A stretch of 64,000 bases of DNA, taken from contig NC_036460.1 in assembly GCF_002775205.1 (NCBI RefSeq), forward strand, positions 22,586,751 through 22,650,750. The letters run 5' to 3'. Of the stretch, positions 22,771 to 35,572 are shown one piece after another (positions within the stretch are counted from its first letter, which is position 1; each line of letters starts with the position of its first letter). This DNA is from Xiphophorus maculatus. Its lineage: Eukaryota > Chordata > Actinopteri > Cyprinodontiformes > Poeciliidae. The notes under the pieces were generated by a model, which saw nothing but the letters and a program-made list of their open reading frames with translations, did not search any database and was not told the origin of the DNA. A program made the position numbers and the translations under genes.

Positions 22771-25700
22771 TTCGTTTTGAAAGCAAATGAACAAACTTTA
22801 GTGAGAGCAGAAAACCTTCTTTTGTAATGTGTAACTAAGTCTTGTTGCGTCCCTTTGCCATTTAACAGTCATCTATTCTTTACTCGAAAGCTGAAAGACA
22901 AACTCTTTTTGCAACTTCCTTTGGATAGCCGTGCATCGTTAAGGGTCCTTTTTTCCATTTGCTGCTCATAAGGCAGCTGTCTAACTTAGTTAAGGACACA
23001 CCCTGCACATCCACATAAGGAATTTATTTATAGGGAAAGCGTGTTTACGATGCACCATGTGTCAGAAAGCAGTTTTACAAACCCTGCATCCCCCCTCAGT
23101 TTTCTCCTCTCCTTGCTGAAAGAGTAATTGTACCTGGGAATGCTGACACATAAGTGATGTATTTAACCATATGTTTCATTGAGTTAGCAATTAATCTGCA
23201 GATTGTGTCAGCACTGGGACGTTCATATTCTGTTATTGCTCCTTTTTTGTCTTTCAGTCGACTAACGTTAACAGAGAGCAGCGAAGGAGCTCAGCAAATG
23301 GAAATCATTTCTCCTCCTCCGCCTCTCTGGAGGGGCTTTCGTAACCAGATCCCCCCTGCATGCTGTCTCTGCAGTGGGCAGAGAGTCGGTTACCTGCTAG
23401 AGGTCAAAGCCGAAAACACATTCACAGAAGCGCCGAGACCTTCGCCCTGCTGCATTGTGGAACAGAAACGGTCCACAAACACCACATTGATGACGTGCGT
23501 GTGTCGCGGCGTTGTGTGAGTTGTACAGTACGTGAAGGTTTGTGTCACTGTGTGGATCTGAATAAACAACCTACACGAGGCCGAGGTCAATCGATGCAGA
23601 GAGGAAAACAATCTGCTGGATGTTTTTTTTTTTCTTTTCTTTTCTCTGTGCTCCATAGAGCTCAGTTCAACTGGAATGTGTTACATTACTCTCATCCTTA
23701 TTCATATGGTGCTAATCACAGCAGGATATGAGGCATTGTTTTCCCAAATAATCTTTGGAAAAACATTTTTTTTTTTAATGCTTCTTATTCACCTTTTGAC
23801 GCTCTTTTTGTTGAGCACTGATGAAAATCCTTTTGCCCTTTCACCCGCTGTATTTTTTCTTTCTTCTTCATTTGATTTATAGTCAGACCCAGAAAAGCAC
23901 ACAATGGGCAGAGTGTGGTTGCGTGTCTTGCACCACTACATCATCTCTAGCAGGACTTTCCATGTGCAGCTGATTATAGTGGCCTTGCGGACCCAAAGAG
24001 AATTTCCATAAAGAATAATTGATAAGATTTGTTAGTCGAATAGATGGTGGGGGAGACCATCGTAGCTTGAGCCTTAAAATATTCAACATTTTAAGCTAAT
24101 TTAATAGTATGAGCAGGCTGTACTTTATCTGGGGAAACATGTTACACGCCCTGTAGCTGGTTGTGAATGACTCGGCTGGTAATAGTCAGTTTCACTCATG
24201 TTCCCTCGTGGCTAGCCTCTCAAGCAAACATGATTTTTGTGTTTTAGTTTTAAATTTTAAAAGGGAAATGATCTTTTCAAAGATAATGTCAGTGCATATT
24301 TCCACAAGGTTCAAAATGTGTTTCCAGAAAGATTTCAGAATCTGAAACGAGTTTAAGCCTCTAAACGTTATCACATTTTCTCTTTGCACACTGTTCTTCT
24401 CAACTGAGATAAAGTTAAGCTTTGAATGCTTAACTTAGTCTGCCATGACTAATTAATTGTTTTAGGACTATGCAGCCTGAATTAGTGTAAAAAAAAATAC
24501 AAAATTCTAAAGATATTTAGTATCTTAACTTTTTTCAAAATGCAATTTCTTCATAAGTAGTGTGAATGCAATTATCAAGCAAATCCCAATATGTCTTCTA
24601 GTCATTCTAATTGTGCTAATGAATGATGCAAAAATAGTAAAGAGTGGGATAAGTAAGCAGGTAGCCAGAGGCAACGCAGTTGGCTAGTGGGCTTTATTTT
24701 AGCTGAGCAGTCAAATAAAAATGTACCTGCCACCAAACATCTACAGTATTTGACCAGTGCGTGGACTTTAGCCTTCAAGGTCTCAAAGGTCTAACATTGT
24801 GCAACATTCATTAGCTTCGTGAATGCTTGCTTCAGGCTCGAGGATGAAAATGTGCTTCAGCTGTGTGTCGTCATTTAATACATGTGTTTATCCTCAGTAA
24901 ATGAGCCAGATCTCCCAGTACATTTATCCAGTCCAGTCAGGCCGCTTTGTTGCAGTGGTCCTGCCACACCTCAGAGCATGAATGGTTATGCAAAGTCATC
25001 GGGCAGTCATATTAGATCGGTACAGCAAGTCGTCTCAAAAGCCCAGATTTGTATCTGAGCTGCATGTCTTTATGTCTTTTATTTCTCGCTCGTTTTTCAA
25101 GGGAAAGCTGTTCTAGCTAGATAGACCTTTGACCTGGCCTGTTGAATTTGAGATATGTGATCTTGTACCAAAAGGTTCACTAGCAGCTGAGGTAAAAGTA
25201 GCCAAGTAAGCGTCTGGGAGAGCAGGCAGCATGTAGACTAAAATTGCAAGCCAGAACACAATCTCCCCACAGGACATTTGCAGGGAACATTTGAGGCAGA
25301 GGCAGTATAAACCAGCCTGAACAAGTAAGGACTCTGGTTTGCTGAGATCAACACACCCTTCTTGCTAGGCTCCCAGCCCACTCTCTTCCCCTGCTCCTTT
25401 GCCCGCGCTCCTGTTTTGGCAGTCATGCGATACCGTACTGCATGGAGGCGATCAGAATCTCCTCTTTTCAGTGGTCTGCCCTCGCCCTGTCTTGATTTCG
25501 ACATCCCGCTCTACTCTCGTACAGTAGATGTCTTAGTTTGAGGCTCGGTCAGTTGAACAAAGGACTAAAAGGGAAACGTTATGACCATAAAGCTCCTTTT
25601 ACTGTGTTTTTTTGAAAAAGTGAAAAGAGAAAGGCATAGAACCGCCATTTGGTATGATGCCAATGAGTCGATCTGAAGGGATTAAGCTTTTCATTTATTA

Positions 25701-25884
25701 ACACTGACCACCTATGTTGCTGAGTCATCATAACTTGAATATTTGCTCTTCGAACTTGCCTTACGCAGTTTGCACAGCCACACATCTGCGTGTCAGGGAG
25801 TGGCATTTACATTTAATGACCGTAGAACCACGTGGATCTACATTTTCTGCTTCTTTTTCTTGTTTGCAAAGGGAATCATGTCAT
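22771..25884. other. Intergenic, no gene seen
   Basis: Slightly GC-richer near 23270-23620. The open frames there overlap in several registers and show no protein family motif. Confidence 0.45.
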
Positions 25885-26060
25885 AAGCTTTTGACATTTT
25901 GTTGCATTATGACCAAAAGCCTCAGTGTGGCATACCAACACAATGTTGTGCATCCAATGGAAGGAAAGGAATACATTGTTTTTACCATTTTAAGAAATAA
26001 ACATCTAAAAATGAGGCGTACATTTGAATTGAGCTACTGTAACTTGCTGAACAAACCTTT
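25885..26060. mobile_element. Tc1-like terminal fragment
   Basis: Contains TTTTGTTGCATTATGACCAA and ATGAGGCGTACATTTGAATT, resembling the ends of the same family (usual forms TTTTGTTGCGTTACAACC and GTGGCGTGCATTTGTATTC). Confidence 0.45.
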
Positions 26061-26569
26061 TCAGTGATTACATCTGCAACTCTTTTTGGGATATGTCGCA
26101 ACAAGCTTTGCACACTTGGAGGTTGGGATTGTTTTTTGTTGTTTTTTTTATCATAGTCTTCTTGTCAGGACTTTTGCTGCCTCTGACAAGGTTTTGTCCG
26201 TTTGCTGTTCTTCTGCGATGCCATGCTGCGTCTGCGTTTGGACACTGTAATGAAGGTCTTCATTACTTAGCTGGAAACACTTAAAATGTGGGTTGAATGA
26301 TAAAAGAAACGGGTACAAACAGATTGAAGTATCTTATTGATTGTGTGTTTTTATGCAGTGGCATCTGGAGCTGATGGTGTCCTGTTAAAATAAAACAAAC
26401 CAATGGATACAAGTATTGTGACTGTTTGAAATGCACTGAAATGTTTTGTGTAGCTGTGGCTTACCTCTGTCTCTTCCTCTGCAGGGTGTTCAGGCTAAAA
26501 GAGTCCCCAGGGGCCCGAGCACCTTTTAAAGGTTCCGGAAGAGACCAATGCAGATGGAAGAGGGGGAGC

Positions 26570-26941
26570 AATAGAACTATGCACTTTAGAAGTTTAATGT
26601 TGGATTTTTATTTATAGAAATGTCCTTTTAGAAATTTAATGTCTGTTTAAAAATGAATAGTATTTGCTAATATTATTCTGAATATTTGGTTGTTTTTGTC
26701 AAGTTTGTTTGTGTGTATGTATTTTGTATTACCCTGTGTCTTGGTGGGTTTGTTAATTGGAGCCGCCAGAGACTATAAAAGGCTGCATGTTGGGTGGATG
26801 CTGCTGAGACCCCAAGGCCATTGTAAGCAGGGTTGTCTGTGTGAACCTGTTAAATGTTGGTGAATAAACACCCAGTGGGTCTGCACCGTTTCTCTGCCTC
26901 AAGACTCCTACTTAATCCAGCCGCTAAGGGCCTTTCTAACA
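26570..26941 (+). mobile_element. LTR-like block (retrotransposon remnant)
   Basis: A TATA box, TATAAAAGG at 26774-26782, is followed 81 bp later by AATAAA at 26863-26868, and the block ends ...CTAACA near 26941. A purine tract, GGAAGAGGGGGAG, lies just upstream near 26556. This TATA/poly(A) spacing is typical of an LTR. No second LTR, primer-binding site or pol sequence was found, and the left end is uncertain. Confidence 0.4.
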
Positions 26942-26944
26942 GAC

Positions 26945-29900
26945 ACAAAAGTCTTGTCGTGTCCCTTTCACAATTTTATTGTCTGTAGGTGACTAGCAAA
27001 AGCAGTGAAGAGCTGAGAAATAAATTCCCTACATTTAAAACTTTCTTTCATGATATGACGCCTCTGAACTGGGGCTATTGTGGTTCAGGTCTCACTGGTT
27101 CAGGCTGAAACTTATTGCTCCCATGGCAACTATTATATAATCCCCATCCACCGGGCGATCTTTTGTTAGCATGGAGGATGCGCTATGATGGTCTGTGTTG
27201 ACACAACAATCATAAATTCTTTAGGTGTGTCGATTACATTCCTTTTGAAAATGCGTTTGACTCTGTTCTGTAGGAACAGGAGGTCAGATAGACAGGCTTT
27301 ATGTACAAATATCTCCTTCCTTCCTCCCCCTGGACTTTTAATAACTGGAATACTTTCTCATTCTCGTTCATTACCTTCGTAATCTACAAATATTTTTCTT
27401 CATGAAAATCTCCAGGGTCCCAGGCCTTCAATATTAACATTAGAAGTCCATGGACTCCGCTGGATTAGTCGATTTAATGTGATCTCAGTAGCTGAAGGCT
27501 TTGAGAAAATTAAAACACGGGCAAAGTTCTGTGTGTTTGATCTGAAATAATGAATTTAGAGTTCAGAAGGACTAAATAGAGATTGTGAAAGACATGCGTC
27601 TTAATCTCATCTGTCTACACGTCCAGATTTGCGATGCACCTCTCTCCCTGCCCCTCTTACTCCCCCGCGGTGTGCGGATCACATGCCTGCCTATAATCCC
27701 CTTACAGTAGCCGATAATGCCTGCTGTCCTGAGCTGCGTGTTGCAGCAGATTAAAGCATGGGATGGTTGGCAAAACCGTTCCTGCACTCACTGACACCCT
27801 CCACGGCCCAACTGTGTCCTGAAAATGGACTTCTTGCAGATCTCACTGTCTGCAGTGTGAGTGATACTTGCTATAGTTTCTTGCCTTATTCCGGAAGTTT
27901 GGTGTCTTTACCTTTGTCCAGATCAAACTCAGTTCTGATGTGTTTGGATTCAGTTATCTGCAGGAAGACCAATTTAGGTCAAAGCATCAGCTGATCCAAT
28001 CTATCACCATGTGAAAGACAATGGATTAGGATGTTCACCAACAACCGGGGAACCAAAAAAACTCCTTCATGAAAGTTAGGCCACTGCAGCACTAGTGACC
28101 ACAATGAAAACCGTTATACATTGACATGGACTGAGAGAATTCATGCCCTGTACTTTCATTCACATTAACAAGATCAAATGTCAGTTGTACTGTAGAATTG
28201 CAAAAAGTGGTTGAAACGACAGAAAACCATTTCTGAACTCTTCAACCTTACTTGAAGTAAAGAGTGAGATGGTTGAAACTTGGACAATCAATATTAGTTT
28301 ACAATTGTTACTTTCTCGTGCAACTCTCGTGTTATAAATGTTCTGCTGCTGCTGCTGCCATTTTCTCATCCACTCCTTTTTCTAGAGTTTCTCACTCTTT
28401 TTCTGAGGCAGTGTTTTGGCATTCAGGGTTGTTGCTTTCCACTGTCACCACATGCATGCTCAGAATGAGAGATTGCTGGACAATGAGAGGCTTGATTCGA
28501 TCAGCTCTTAAACAGAATCCTTGTTTTAACAATTGGCGTAATAAACTGAACTTGACTGTATTATTATAACGACACTTGATTTGGAATGTGTGTAATCAGA
28601 TTGACTGCGCCTAAAAGACAACATCAAATTGGCTACTGTATGGATAACATTTGATTCTGTTTGTTTTTGTAAAGTGCCTTTAGATGACATTTGTAGCAAA
28701 TTATATAAACAGACTAAATTGACCTGATGTGAACTGGAAGCAATTGACTTTTGAACATTGCAAACTTCTTTATGCAGAGCAGTACCTGTACATATAAGCT
28801 TCAGTTGGATTAAAAATATAATGAAAAAGCTTCAATGTTTTTAGTTTTGCCAGACACTTATGATTTGGATATGCCTCAAATACCATTTTTGCAGGTTTTA
28901 GCATGCAGTTATACATCTGTCTGAGGCGGCGCCCATTTTCGTTTAGAACGAGTCTTCCGCGAAAGCTCGACTTTATTGCTCGGCTTCAAAAGCGCTCTTT
29001 TTGATGTGGCATGATTGTCCCACCGTTTCTGTAAAAGCCAGACCTGAAAGAATCCTGCCGTGGGGGCCCTAAGCAAACAGTGGCCAGGAGAATGGAGGTT
29101 CTCGGAGCCCGGGGCAGCATCAGCAAGAGGTCAGAACGAGAGGTCAGACAGTCTAAAGCTCCCTCTGTGTCGGAGATGGCTCTGGGGTAGGTGCTCAGAC
29201 ACACCCCATCCCGTGAGAACAGCCCTTCTGCATAGCTCTCTGGAATGGGGAATTAGGTGTACATGTTGGCCCAAGTCAATATACACACACACACACACAC
29301 ACCTATGAACAGGGAATCATCAGTGTAGACATGCACAAGAAATACAGTAAAGACACATATTGCACAAATTTTCTTTTAAGAAATTTATACACGCAAGTAA
29401 ATGGCAAATATGTCTAATTCCGTACAGAAATAGTTTACTTTGTGGGGTAGGTTTGCTGTCTTAATAAGAGACTGAATTACAGTTGACCACATTAGCTAAA
29501 CATTAACGACCCATTCTGGTGAGGGCTGGTCAGGAGACCAGGTGGAGATTTGACCTGGGAAGCAAAAGATGTTTTCAGTGTTTATTGTGACAAAGATGAA
29601 TAGATTTGATATTTTTAGTCACATCTTCATTATTTCCTTTGCGTTGAAGGAGCTCTGTTGCAGTGTTTAAGTTTTCCACCCTCCTTTGGAACTACAATAG
29701 CTCAGTTATCTAGAGAAAGGTGAAATGCTAACAATGCTTGGCTGGGTTGAAGGAAAACAATAACCCATAATGACATGTTTTTTTCTGAAAGATGCAGTAC
29801 ATAGTGTCTCTGCAGACCAGAAAAGAGACCTTTTCTGCTAATTGCCACTTTTGACAACACATTAAAGCAAAAAAAAAAAAAACAACTCAAGAATAACACT

Positions 29901-30059
29901 AGAATGGCTAGAGTTAGTCCACTTTGACGTATACCTATATCGGCTTCGATAGTCCAACTGGCCTGAAGGATTTTATCTAGCAGGTGCTTTTGTTCAGTAA
30001 ATAGGGCCATTACCTTATCAGTACCCTGGTAATGGCCTCAACGCATCTCACAGTTGCAC
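26945..30059. other. Intergenic, no gene seen
   Basis: No host exon recognised. A CpG-richer patch lies at 28920-29260, and an (AC)n tract at 29282-29302. Confidence 0.45.
29282..29302 (+). repeat. (AC)n microsatellite
   Basis: Perfect AC run, seen directly. Confidence 0.85.
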
Positions 30060-30322
30060 AATAGACTTAGACTTCGACTTCGACTTAGACTGACTTTGTT
30101 GTCATTTTCAATGCACAGGGTGTATAAAGAACGAAATTTCGTTGCATACGGCTCAGGATAATGTTTGAAGTTCCAATGTTGTGAGTAAAATAAAAGTCTG
30201 ATGGCAAGTAGGAAAAAGCTGTTTCGGAACCAGGTGGGCCTGCACCGGATGCTGCAGAACCTCTTTCCAGAGGGCAGCAGGGAGAACAGTCCATGGTGGG
30301 GGTGTGAGGGGTCACTGATGAT
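30060..30322 (+). repeat. Interspersed repeat with AGACTT satellite head
   Basis: Starts with AGACTT/CGACTT hexamer repeats, then GAACGAAATTTCGTTGCATA, then a block with GCACCGGATGCTGCAGAACC. This arrangement is familiar from an abundant fish repeat. It ends where the piggyBac frame begins, near 30322. Class not certain. Confidence 0.55.
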
Positions 30323-30611
30323 GTTTCGGCCTCAGGACACGCATCCTGCATCGATGGTTGACCTGACACTTCGCCCTTTTGCCTGAGCTGGGTGTGGAAG
30401 GTTGTTGCCGAAGCAGTTTCTCCTTGTGTGCCTTCTTCTCACTCACATGAGAGTTACCGAACTCTTTTGCAAGCTCAACCAGGAAGTCCACCCGTCTCTC
30501 CTGCACCCCAATGCATGCCTGATAAAGCACATGTGCATTCAGTGCTGCCATGTCAATCATGTTTGCCAGGTTTGCTGACCAGCTGTCACATAGTGATGGA
30601 ACCTTGGTCAC
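30312..30611 (-). pseudogene. piggyBac-like transposase, C-terminal fragment
   Basis: The minus-strand frame reads NMIDMAALNAHVLYQA, then FLVELAKEFGNS, then KRAKCQVNHRC. This is the end of the catalytic domain of piggyBac-family transposases and the start of their cysteine-rich tail. The tail stops after the first cysteines, where the repeat at 30060-30322 abuts. There is no start and no aspartate triad here, so it is a truncated relic. The family call rests on remembered motifs. Confidence 0.65.
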
Positions 30612-30660
30612 CCCCCTGCAAGATAATGACTGAAATAAATGCCATTAGTTCTTGTGAACT

Positions 30661-30685
30661 AAATAGGTGAAGCAGTCACCTATTT
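30661..30685. repeat. Short hairpin
   Basis: Perfect 10-bp arms AAATAGGTGA / TCACCTATTT with a 5-nt loop. Confidence 0.8.
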
Positions 30686-30708
30686 ATCCTCCACAGCACA
30701 AAAGGCTG

Positions 30709-30724
30709 CATGCAAATTTGCATG
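30709..30724. promoter_or_regulatory. Palindromic double octamer (POU-like)
   Basis: CATGCAAATTTGCATG is a perfect 16-bp palindrome made of two overlapping ATGCAAAT octamers. Function not shown. Confidence 0.25.
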
Positions 30725-31659
30725 TGCAAAGTCTCCCAGATTTCTTTTGCTTACACTTTTTGCATGATTTTTTTTTAGGTGGATCAACACAATTAATTTG
30801 GTTATTTTATTTCTAAACTGTCATTTTAAACCCACTTAGCTTTATTTCAAAGAGAAACATTACTCATTTCTTTTAGAAAAACCTTTGCATATTTTTTGAA
30901 ACAGATTCTATGTTTTGCAAACTCTATGTACATTTGGCAAAATGACCTGGATAATGCAGCACAACATCATGGATCAGCTGCAAAAGGTCACATCTCTCCA
31001 AAAACACTTCATGTATGCTTCAAAACTAAACTGAAGAGCACTACCTACAGGAGACCTGATCTCCTGCAGGTATCATAGATACCCACCCCCAACATGGACT
31101 ATTCACATTCCTACCTTCTGGCCTGACGGTCAACGAGCACATTTACAATTGAAGAAGGGATGCTAATTTGAGCCATCAGAGTCGTCAGGGTGGACTCCGG
31201 CCTTTTGGCCCTGCTGAGCCGATATGGGAAGGACTCGAAAACTGTATCATCCTAGTGATAAAGGACTGTGAGAAAATCATTTTGAGAAAACCAGCTGCAT
31301 CTTTATACAGAAGAAGACACTCAATCGCTTAAACTTAGCACACTGGAAGTGAAAAAAAATATTAATAATACATTTCTATGTTTTTTTTTTTAGAATTAAA
31401 GTTTGAAAATCATTATGGCAAAGACCTACTTTAAGTTTTAAGTCATTTTAGTATTTGGTTGTTTCTTAAATTCACAACCAAACACCTGTTCTAGGTTTTG
31501 TTCTGTTTAAGTATTGCAACAAGCTGCTGCTGCTGGTAAGGAAGATATGGGACCACCATCTCCTCTCAAGATAATGTAGTTTATGTAACATTTTTAACTC
31601 ATCCAGCATAGCACAACTGAAATTAGATTTGTTTGTATTTCATCTTCCTTTGTTATTAT

Positions 31660-32160
31660 TATTTTTTTCACAAGATTTATGAGCGTATTTACAGGAATTT
31701 TTACCATTCTTCCCGAGGCTCATTTATGAGGTCAAACACTGATTCATTCTAAAGGTGTTACATCAGGTTGAGCTCAGGACTCGGTGCAGGCTAGGTCTTT
31801 CACACCTGCTCAACCTTGGATTTATAGTGTCAATAAATCCAAACTTTATCTGAGGTTGTGCAAGGTGCAATCTTTAGTGCAAGGTTGTGCACTAAATCCA
31901 AATGTGGATTTAGTGCACATTTGATTTGCCAAATGGTGCACAAACTGATCCCAAAAAGTTTGAGATATAAAATTCTCCAAGTTGTCTTGATACGATAATG
32001 TTAAAAAAAAAAAAAAGAGTTTCTTTCACTGGAACTAAAGAGCCATACCCAATTTTTAAAAAAAGTAGTCCCACACCATTATCGTCACAGTACCAAACTT
32101 CAAACATTTGGAGTTCTCGAGCTAATGGCCGCTGATCATGATTCAGCATCCTCTGAACCT
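31660..32160 (-). pseudogene. Degenerate Tc1-like transposase
   Basis: The plus strand contains GAGGTCAAACACTGAT, GTGCAGGCTAGG and TTTCACTGGAACTAAAGAGC. Read on the minus strand these match the C-terminal half of a common fish Tc1 transposase (around SPDLNPIEHLWDE). Several frameshifts and stops are visible, and a hairpin insertion lies at 31886-31919. Confidence 0.6.
31886..31919. repeat. Perfect hairpin
   Basis: Arms TGTGCACTAAATCCA and TGGATTTAGTGCACA (15 bp), loop AATG. A third partial copy, GTGCAATCTTTAGTGCAA, lies just upstream. Confidence 0.9.
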
Positions 32161-32499
32161 GGCTGCAATTTAGATAGCCTTGGATTTTGTGGCAGCTGAA
32201 ATTCCACTTTGTTTTAATACCAGTAGCAATTGAGGGTGGAAAGGAAATTTCACAATTCCCATTCCAGTAATCACTCCTGCCAGGACATACGCTTCTTTTT
32301 TAATCTTCCTTTTAGCTGTACTTCCTGTTTGGTCTCACTCCCAGTTTTACAGCTTCCTGCATCTCTGGTGGTTGATGTTTATCTTCTCGGCATTTAGATT
32401 TTTTGTTTTCAGTTTTACCGCAGTTCAATGCATATTTGTTGCATCTGTCTTTTCTTTCTGCCTACCTGCCCTCTTTATGCAAAGTGGTCTTCATTCACA

Positions 32500-34440
32500 A
32501 TGAAGAGTTTACTTCAAATCCTTCCAGTTGTACACCAATAAAAAGATAGATAAATATAAAATTTAATTATGTTTTAATCAGCAACTAAGCCAATTGTTAT
32601 CCAACTAAGGCCTGAGTGTGGTACACGACAAACAACAATAGGTTAGAATATTCATGAGGGCTCACTTCCTCTTCTGTTCTCTTCACTGAAGCTACAATAG
32701 TTCTGTAATCTCATAATTTGCTGCTTTAGGTCATTTCCTTACCTTCTGAAGTCATTCAGAATCCGGAATGGGCAGAATATGGTAAAGGTTCAAATGATTT
32801 TACAGCCAGATATCAATTTTCCTGAGTAAGGGGATTCTTTTATGATAATCGTGTGTTTGATCACTCAGTACAAGTCAAAGTAGCAACATCTGAGACCTTA
32901 GAAACAACCAAAAGGTAACTTATTGAGACCAAGAAATGAAACATGTCAACACCTAACGAAAACACGCTTTGCAGCAATCCTTCGTCTCTATGTTAGAAAG
33001 CAAGGAGCTACTTTCATTTTTAGCTAATTGGCTTTGGTATGTTCAGACTGTGACTTAAAGGCGTCATGTCGTCCGCTTCACATGTTCTGATGCAACAGCC
33101 TGGCCTTGTTTCATTTCTTAAATACATGCAACAATGAAGTAGAAAAAAAACATTTGACATTGATATATGAGCAGAACATACTGACCATTTCCTGGCTGTG
33201 AATTTGACGCAGGAAACTTTGTAAAAAAAAGTTAAGAGGTTGATTGGTTTTAGCATGGACACGCTCTAAATAAAACAAAGTCACTTTAACCTTCCTACGT
33301 TTTAATTGAGATGTTTGGTGGTGGTGCTCTGAGCACATTTTGGAGATTTAAGAGGTGAGATTTTTTTTTTTTAATTTTTGAACAAGGAAAGAGTGGGTTG
33401 AAGAAAACACTGTCGGGCACAGAGGAACCATTACATAAAACCTTCTAAACAGGACCGAGGAGCATGTGAAGAACACACATTGACTAAACAAACAGCCTCT
33501 CTTTGCACACCCTGCCGAATGAACTATAGGCAACAAAACTATTTATGGTAACCGTAATGGCTGTGATAAATTGCATCATTTTGTCCGGATACCAAAAATA
33601 AAATCCAAACCCCAGATGACAAGTTACATTCTTTTTTTCTTTTTTTTCCAACCACATATGGAAACTGTAAGTAAACGCGTTAAAATCAGGTTAAATAACA
33701 ATATTAGGATGGGTAAAAAAAGGATGTTATGGATGTGGTGGAGCTACAGGAGGTTAGGAAAGTACAGACTGTCCTGCCATTACATGAGTGCACATAGTTT
33801 TGGTGATATGTTTACATATCATGTGTGTGTGTGGGGGAGGGAGGGGAGGTACTGAACAAGTTTGTCTTATGTCTCTGGGACTTTGTTCTGTTTATATTCA
33901 TTGTGAGGATACAGAGGATTTTATGGACAGACATGTTTTCATTTGAAGTCAGATTAGACTTGTGTGGGAGTTATTGTGACACCAGTTTGTCAAAATACAT
34001 GCAGACACTCAGCTGCAGGCTGCCTGTTACCCGGATGAAGCAGGCAAACGGCCTTTGAGAAAGCTGCTGTTTTCCTGCTTATTTGATGTTGTGTGCTGCC
34101 CTCTAGTTGTCACTAGTTTTAATAGAGGACAAAAATAAATAAATACATTGCTGTTAAGGACGTAAAACACTAGATCTCCAACCTCGACGGTAAAATGGGA
34201 ACATGTTGTGTTTACGCCGTCTAGAAAATTTGTGAGGAGATGCAAAATGTTTAAATTGATTTTTATTTATGCATTTATTTTGGGTGATAACTCAAGCAGA
34301 TCATGAATGTGACGGGCTGATATTGAATCGACGTGTATTTAACCATGACAGCATGTTTTGGTTAAGAGAAGACCTTATTTCCCTTCACAGATAAGAATAT
34401 TTCTAAAGAAAAGTATGCATTTTCAGATTAATCAAATATT
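32500..34440. other. Intergenic, no gene seen
   Basis: AT-rich sequence with no family motifs. A CTCF-like match on the minus strand lies at 34096-34109 (CTGCCCTCTAGTTG). Confidence 0.45.
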
Positions 34441-34990
34441 ATCTCAATAGTAAAACTGACGGAACTTTTTCCACATTTCGAGACGTTAAAAGAAATTGTT
34501 TTTTGTTATGATTTTATATGACAGACAACACGTAAGAGCTCAAGATTGTAAAGTGGAATGAAAATAATGTGTTTTTCTATATATATTTTTTATGAATGGG
34601 AAGGTGATGAGTGTGTTTTTATTCAACTACCTTTTGCTTTGAAACACCTGAATAAAGTCTAGTGCAGCTAATTAGAAAACGACCAGAAGTCATGTGATCA
34701 GTTCCCACCTGTAGAGAACTGATTTCAGCTTAGAGCAGGATTTTGTTCTACGGCGGCTCTTCCAACAAGATAATGACAACTGAAAACATTCAGGAAAAGT
34801 AAGAGCAAAACACTGGATTACTCTGAGCCCTGAATCCCGTGGACGGAGCTGAAACATCTGGAGAAAGCACCTGTCAAGCCCGAAACAACTGGAGCAGTTT
34901 GCCCTTGAGGAGTGGGCAAGAATGCCCATCTGGGAGGAGCAGAAGTCTCAGTTACAGAAATCGTTTGATTGCAGGGATTTCCTCAAAAAG
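34440..34990 (+). mobile_element. Decayed Tc1-like element
   Basis: CCCTGAATCCCGTGGACGGA is a decayed form of the Tc1 region coding SPDLNPVD. It is followed by GAGGAGTGGGCAAGAATGCC, found near the end of such transposases. Stops interrupt all frames. Confidence 0.5.
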
Positions 34991-35440
34991 GTTAAAAAGA
35001 TTAAATCATTTTAATCAAATCAACCTAAAACACATTAAACCACTTGCCTACCTGCATTGCATAAATCAGCACTCCCAAATCAAATCTTGGTGTATCCAAT
35101 GTGGTGCAACCCTAGCAAATAAAACAATATATAAACACACAATTCGTTCGGATTAAAAGGACCAATGTATAAAAACCTACCTGCGGCGTCGAACACCCAC
35201 GCCCAGGTAACGCTGCCAGCCGAACACCATCAACGATGCAGTCCTGTATAAAAACACCACATCAGCACAACTTACTTAAAAGAATCACTTTAAAACGATT
35301 TCCCCCCCAACCTACCACAGCCAGCAAACAGCGTGGGCCCAACACACAGCTGGTCTGGCCACCAGCTTAACCTTTTATGGAGGCACAGGCTGGAGAGAGT
35401 GCGACACCTAATGGTGCCACCTGGTTACACTACGTTTTTT

Positions 35441-35455
35441 TCTCTCTCTCTCTCT
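35441..35455 (+). repeat. (TC)n tract
   Basis: Short TC run, seen directly. Confidence 0.8.
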
Positions 35456-35558
35456 TATAGGTCTCATTCTGTTGTTTAAAAAAAATCTTGTAGGTAGCTG
35501 AATACAACTGGATAGTAAAACTAAAGGTGAATATTGCAATCAAAATACACACATAGCT

Positions 35559-35572
35559 CCACTAGATGGCGG
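35559..35572 (+). promoter_or_regulatory. CTCF-like motif
   Basis: CCACTAGATGGCGG is a full match to the 12-bp CTCF core CCASYAGRKGGC. Occupancy unknown. Confidence 0.4.

Noticed and set aside
23154-23731. Overlapping 121-123 residue open frames near 23.4 kb
   Set aside because: Two plus frames and one minus frame are open over the same GC-richer patch; no conserved motif.
30709-30724. Octamer palindrome as a firm enhancer call
   Set aside because: A 16-bp palindrome alone does not show regulation; kept only as a low-confidence site.
35160-35420. Exon-like GC-richer block at 35.2-35.4 kb
   Set aside because: No frame or motif could be supported; more likely a dispersed repeat.
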